From Pterois miles (taxonomy: Eukaryota > Chordata > Actinopteri > Perciformes > Scorpaenidae), in assembly GCA_947000775.1 (NCBI GenBank), contig CAMQGK010000416.1, positions 1,618,001 through 1,682,000 on the forward strand: a stretch of DNA of 64,000 bases, given 5' to 3'. Under the pieces are notes generated by a model. That model saw only the letters and a list, made by a program, of their open reading frames with translations. It did no database searches and had not been told where the DNA came from. The position numbers and the translations under genes are program-made. Shown in pieces: positions 58,781-64,000 of the stretch (positions within the stretch are counted from its first letter, which is position 1; every line of letters begins with the position of its first letter).

Positions 58781-60322
58781 AAATTATTTCATGCCATGTG
58801 TATGTTGAGGGAGATATCGGGTGTTCCTGTCAGCTCGGCCAGACGAGGACTGTATAGTACTCGTGTTCTGTGGCCCCAAAAGTGCAGAAGGCTGAAAAAA
58901 AAAAAAAAACACCTCTTTTATACATGTGGTGTTTTTCCTGGCTTGTATTTTGGGGTCTTGGACCTCATTACAGAAACTTCCTAAGTCTGAAATACTGTCT
59001 TATCTAAGTTTAAGATGACATTTATGATTTTTTGGTAGTACAGAAAAATTGTCCAACTGCATTCATTCCTATCTTATCTTAGGATAGGAATCTAACTATT
59101 ACAGAATTGTCCTAATTCAAGCATTTCTAAAGTTAGGAATCCAAAGTTAGGAGGGCATAAACCCTCTCCTGAAAAAAAAAAAATTATCAAAAAGAGATAG
59201 GTTGAAGGGAAAAACAAAAATCACCAAAAAAAAATAAAGGAAAGCCACCACAATGATTTTAAATTATCCCCCGTAAAACTAACCAAAAAAAAAAAAAAAA
59301 AAAATAAAAAAATTTCTCCCCCCCCCCCCCCCTCCCCCCGTCTTGTAACAAAAACTGAATGCTCATCATTTTTAGTCCAGTGACAAATGAGAGCTCTTGA
59401 TATTGTGACTTGTCCATCTTGAGTAGCCTACTGGTACATCCTAAACATAGGCATACAGGCGTGACAGGATGAGTGACAACTGAAGAACCAAATTTACAGT
59501 TATAGTAAGGATTTTGTAAGTTAAGATAAGATAGGAGATAGGACATTGCCCCGAGTTTAGGTATTGCTTCAGTAATAGGAAGATAGGATAAATCCTATAT
59601 TTGAAGCTTAATTGAAGATACATTCCAATCCTACTGTTGCTTGTTTTATACGACTGCTACTACTACTACTATACTTTCAGTACTATGTAACATTTCCTTC
59701 CAAGCACACATATCTGTGTCTATATCTCAGTAAATAGTTTTGCATGCTGGTTAGAATTTAAAACTAAACATACAATCAACCAAGCAAATATGTAAAATAT
59801 TGCAGCCGACACATGAAGCTGGCCAATTTACAATTTATTGGTCAATTTACACACCCCTAGCTCAACTAAAGCATTCATCAGTTCTCCATTAAAAACAACT
59901 AAAAGCAGTATGAATTTGATCAGATTAACCTTTCAAATGTGTTACAGACAAAATATGATGTATTTGCATTGAAAGATTCAGTTGCAATAATGCAGCGTAA
60001 CATGTAATCCAATCTTCAAGAAAAGAAAAGCACTGAACTGCATGCTTGTTACAGAGACACAAGGAGCACAAGTTGTTTGCAAGACCCTAAATGACACCAA
60101 CACAACGTGTTATCACTCACACTGCTATCCTTAGTTGCTCAATTCTGATTTATTTGTCAGATTTGATTTTTTTTGTTTGACTGTTCACAGTATTTTATAA
60201 ATGCGGCCAGTATCAGATACCAGTGTGAACTGACTGAAATTATTTCATGCCATGTGTATGTTGAGGGAGATATCGGGTGTTCCTGTCAGCTCGGCCAGAC
60301 GAGGACTGTATAGTACTCGTGT
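58781..60322 (+). repeat. exact 86-bp direct repeat, copies 1456 bp apart
   Basis: 58781-58866 and 60237-60322 are identical, beginning AAATTATTTCATGCCATGTG and ending GACTGTATAGTACTCGTGT-like sequence. Flanks on both sides differ completely. The interval contains A runs and the smeared block at 59161-59342. Confidence 0.95.
59161..59342. other. A/C homopolymer-smeared block, probable sequence error
   Basis: Runs of A12, A9, A20 and C14 with scarce intervening mixed sequence, unlike any microsatellite. It looks like the complement of the G/T-rich smears at 20472 and 46981. Confidence 0.5.
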
Positions 60323-62177
60323 CACAACAGACCAATAGCAAAGATGCGACGTGCAGCATGAACACGGAGGCCACTAAAGTCAGAGTTTACGGTTTCATTT
60401 ATAAGTCGATGTAGAAACCAGCAAATTTGTGAGCAGATGATGAGGAGGAGGAGGCTAAGGAGAAAGTGAGCCACATGTTTTAATCATGGCTTTTTGCAGT
60501 GACTGCAACTTCTCTACAGAGGTTTGTGTGTGGATGTAGAATCGGAGCCAGGAGTGGTGAGACTGGGGTGGGATTGACTTCACTGAAACAGGTTCAGTCC
60601 ATAATTTCAGGATGTCAAGGGTTACTTTTATCTACAGCTCTACAGCAGCTCTACACAAGACACTTGTGGCATCACGTTGTTCATATTTCTAGTCACCAGG
60701 TGACTCTCGCCAGCACCCGACAGTACTGGTCAGACTGGGGTAGCACTGCACATAATCTGAACTTTATCTGATTTAGGACCATGCATGAAAGTGGCCCAAC
60801 TCTCTTCATACAGATCTGAGTCATATATGCGCAAAAAACCCTCCAATTTGGACTACTTTGTCTGAACAAAGATTGTCAGACACACAACTCCCCTCTATTT
60901 TTTTTTTTCTTTTAAATCAATGGACAATCACAGCACTGTGAAGTCTTACTCATGACCAGTGGCTGTGAATGTTAAAGGGATTTCATTCGTTAACAGAACT
61001 GAACAGAACCCTGAAAAGTTTAAAGAAGACTGTGTAAATGCAAGGGGCTTACCTCTCCAGCCTCATTGTCTGCCTGTTTGCTCAGAAAGGGGATTAAGTG
61101 CTGATCACAGTCCCAAATTCTTTATCAGGAGATTGTGGACAGGAGCAATTTGTTTTGGGGCTTTTTAAACATGGCATCAAAAGAGGCCTGGTGTTAAAGT
61201 TCTTGCTAAGCTGCTGTGAGAACATGTTTGTCCCATGTTGGAAAACCACAGAAAGAAAACAAAGCAAAAGTATTAGGATTGACTGAGACTTTGGATTAGT
61301 GGCAGTAAATTGGGGTTGTGGCTCTGGCGGATGAACTCTTGCAGGTGAAGTAGGAACAGAGGGTTCCTTCACATTTCCACCTCCTCGTGCAGCTTGTTCA
61401 CCCTGTGTTCTATGCAGTGGATGGCTTTCTGGCATATGACAAAATAAAAAAACTCTCCTCTTTTAAACAAATCCAGCAGGAAGTGTGCAAATATGTAAAT
61501 GCTCCATAAAAAAGAGACTTAAGTTGTGTGTTTTCCACTTAAGGTGATGAAAGAACAAGCCTGGAGCTCTGCCTTCAGAGCAGTCACGCTTTGTGAACTC
61601 ACCGCTACGGTGCCTGTCCCTTGTGTGTCGGCTCAACTTTAAAAGCCAGGCCAGTTTTGCCCTGCTGAAAAGAGCCGGCGTTCCAGCATAATAATATCAA
61701 GCTTCTCAGCTAGGTTAGCCACACACCCACCTTTTTTCATATCTATTAATATCTAAGTGCTTACAGGTGGTCTGTCTGTGAAGCGCATAGGAAAACACAA
61801 CCCTTGGTTTCAGCCCGCTGTACATGAAATGAACCGTAAGCACCTTTCCCCCTCTTTTCCTCTGTTGTTTTCACTGTTTTTCTTTGCAGCCTTTACACTC
61901 TTTCCACCCCCCATTTCTTTGTGGCCTCCTTTCCTACCTGTGTCCTTCCTCTCTAGAAGGAGACTGGATGAGGTTCAGGGATTTGAGAGATTTTTAGTAA
62001 AACTGAGAAAGATGTCAGTTTGACATCTTTGGGGCAGTGAGACTGTCACCTGCTGTCTTCTGTGAGGGACGTGCCAGTATTCGTTACTTTGGACCATTTT
62101 CATACCCAAACAAATTTAAAGACCACAATAAAAGCCACGTTTTGCTGCTCTCTCTGGCTGAAAGTGTGAAGCCTGTT

Positions 62178-62640
62178 TCACCTCTGACCACACTCAGCAT
62201 CACTGATGGATCTGCTTGGGATGGGATGCTCTGCCTTTCCCTCACATTGCCTTGTAATGGTATTCAGGGATAATTTTATGTCCTTAATAGCAGCCACGAT
62301 ATCCATTTTATTCTTGAATTCACTGACGAGTGCATCTGCAGCCTCAGCAAATGCTTCTGTAACAACTTTGCCGTCCTTGAAAGATTTCTTGTGTTTTATA
62401 AGAATGTGGCTGCTGCTGTTGCTGGGCCTGGTAATAACTGACTGCTGTGCTGCTAACTGAGCCTTCAATATCTGTACCTTTTGAGTGCGTAGAGCTGTTT
62501 TAGCAAGAAAATCCATCTCGTAGCTTCTGTGCACCATTTTGAAATGCCCTGCTTTGGTAAGGTCATGCATTTATTGCAGATGAGACAGAATTTGAGTAAA
62601 CAAAAAACAATCCTACCAGTCTGAAGGAAAATGATTTTGG
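62178..62640 (-). mobile_element. hAT-type transposase fragment (BED finger and N-terminus; GTF2IRD2/ZBED-like)
   Basis: Minus strand, from about 62600: a degraded zinc-finger start FCLICNKCMTLPKQG joined after a one-base shift to HFKMVHRSYEMDFLA. This is the C..C...H....H pattern of BED-type fingers in GTF2IRD2/ZBED-like proteins. A 130-codon open stretch follows: QILKAQLAAQQSVITRPS, HKKSFKDGKVVTEAFAEAAD and IKDIKLSLNTITRQCE. It corresponds to the region before the hAT catalytic core (KPF.DGE..KE....A..L ... I..I.LS..T..RR). The frame runs out at 62178 with no catalytic domain. Probably a transposon fragment or truncated domesticated-gene copy. No intron or promoter is evident. Confidence 0.65.
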
Positions 62641-63349
62641 TTCTCGATCTCTTGGCTTCTGCTATATTTGTGGTTTAAGCTAACTTAGCTAGCAAGCTGA
62701 CTGCATGGGCAGCTCTCAACTTTTCCAGTTTGACATTGACAAGGAGCAGTGACTAGTGACAGGACATTACCCAGCATGCACAGACAAAATCTGAATGTGA
62801 TTTATTATTGATTGGTTGTTCAAATGTTGTAGTCTTCACATAAAACATGCTTGTGTGTTAAAGGGGAACAACAACCATGTTTGAAACACTGATATTATTC
62901 TGAAGACTATATAACATGATGGAAACATACTGTCTTATCACAGTATACAATTACTGCCTGTCAGTGGTGATTTGAATATATGAATGAATATATAGTATAG
63001 AATTCCAATAATTTATCAATATAAATAAACATGCTGAACCTATTTTATGTTAATAATGAACACTTCTAAGAATGTGGCATACCTGTCTGACTTCTTTTGG
63101 TTTCCAGTCGTTAGAGTTTATGCAAGTGATCGTGTGTGTCTAACGGAGCAAAGCATGGTGGGATTTCAGTGTATGGATGGGAATAGTCTGATAGTCAGGC
63201 ACTTGCTAGTCTATATAGTCTCTGACACAACATATTTAATTGACACTAAAACTGTTAATTAGAACCAACACAAATAATAACAGCATTAAAAGCTAAGCCA
63301 AAAGTAGAACCAATTTGTTTTAATCATTTCTGAAATAAATATGTAATTA

Positions 63350-63560
63350 GGCAAACTGCAGCGCCTCTGTTATATTAGAGGCGGTTCTCTTTGGTTTGTT
63401 GGCATTTGACTAACCCTAATGCCTACCCTGCTGCCCAGTGGAAGTAAAAGTGCTGTATATTAGTGTGGTGCTGTGGTGGTGAGAGGATTAGCAGGGCGCT
63501 CTCCTCCCTCCTTCAATTAGCACTGCAGCGAGTAGCCAAATGTGCACTGGTTAAGAAGGG
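63350..63560. promoter_or_regulatory. candidate conserved non-coding element (weak)
   Basis: Repeat-free, even composition. Contains TTATATTAGAGGCGG, GAGAGGATTAGCAGGGCGC and TTCAATTAGCACTGCAGCGAG (homeodomain cores next to E-box-like CAGC words). Compositional evidence only. Confidence 0.25.
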
Positions 63561-64000
63561 AACACAAGCCTATTAATCTTTTACTTTGCTTCAGTAACCA
63601 TCAGAATATTTTATAGTTTGAAAGTCTTTTTTAAAGTTTTAAACTTTAAAAGATAATAAATACAGGCGGATTGGTGGGTAGTAGAGGGTCGATGGTAGGG
63701 GGATGGCTGGTGCTGTGGGTAAATAAATGATCACGAATGGTTCCCTAGGTGGTCTAAGTAGCCTACCCATGGCAACACAAACGCTTTACTTAACTGTGTA
63801 TGCAAAGTGAATCTGCGTTGTATATGCTCAGCATATGTGCACAGAGTACACACAGACACAAGGACCTTCCTTCCCCCCAAATTGGCAGCTCTGAAGACAA
63901 AGCTTGGTCTTACGATGGATACTCTTTCATTTGTGCGTTGGGCTCATTTGCTCTGAAGTTTATGCATCCTGGTAACAGTAAGTCCCCCAAGTACTCCATC

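Noticed and set aside
61094..61435. 113-codon antisense proline-rich frame
   Set aside because: No recognisable family and no codon or splice support. Treated as chance.
61757..62023. Possible next BCAS3 exon
   Set aside because: The residues (GGLSVKRIGKHNPWFQP) do not fit BCAS3 after exon h, and no exon with the expected motif is present up to 64000.

Overview
The window is vertebrate nuclear DNA, almost certainly from a ray-finned fish and probably a percomorph. The signs are a split gene with GT-AG introns, long CA/GT microsatellites, and a repeat mix of Tc1, pogo/Tigger, hAT, L2-type LINEs, an L1/Tx1-like LINE, a Ty3/gypsy relic and tRNA-derived SINEs of the kind common in teleosts. I see no bacterial operons, CRISPR arrays or structural RNA genes.

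One host gene is recognisable. Eight consecutive coding exons on the + strand (4557-46460) encode an internal stretch of about 255 residues of BCAS3 (rudhira), the WD40/beta-propeller protein of the cytoskeleton and of phagophore membranes. All eight splice in a single continuous frame, and every intron has GT-AG ends. The gene enters the window inside an intron (1-4556) and leaves it inside another (46461-64000), so the start codon, the 5' exons, the rest of the propeller and the C-terminal BCAS3 domain lie outside. Introns range from 96 bp to 23.4 kb.

Everything else is intronic. Region by region: 1-4556 holds a dead Tc1 element with TIRs of about 268 bp. 4639-10030 is mostly unique sequence with a short retroposon tail. 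10104-33526 holds LINE fragments (10.2, 14.4-17.4 and 21.5-24 kb), a gypsy integrase relic (20.6-21.1 kb), a small pogo/Tigger element with intact ends (25.3 kb), a SINE (32.5 kb) and a stretch at 29.2-29.8 kb that looks like a conserved regulatory element. 33808-46366 has short exons between microsatellites, a 103-bp uninterrupted purine-pyrimidine alternation, a Tc1 deletion derivative, a repeat carrying a perfect oestrogen-response-element palindrome, and a GT repeat that runs into a 3' splice site. 46461-64000 has a SINE with a damaged middle, a LINE RT fragment, three further Tc1 copies (two fused to each other), another SINE, an exact 86-bp duplication and a hAT-type transposase fragment.

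No new multi-gene system is visible. The most useful leads are the candidate intronic regulatory blocks (BCAS3 neighbours TBX2/TBX4 in vertebrates), the GT-repeat splice acceptor, the Tc1-Tc1 chimera, and three blocks of homopolymer-smeared sequence that are probably assembly or base-calling damage. BCAS3 and the transposon families were identified from recalled family sequences, without a database search.
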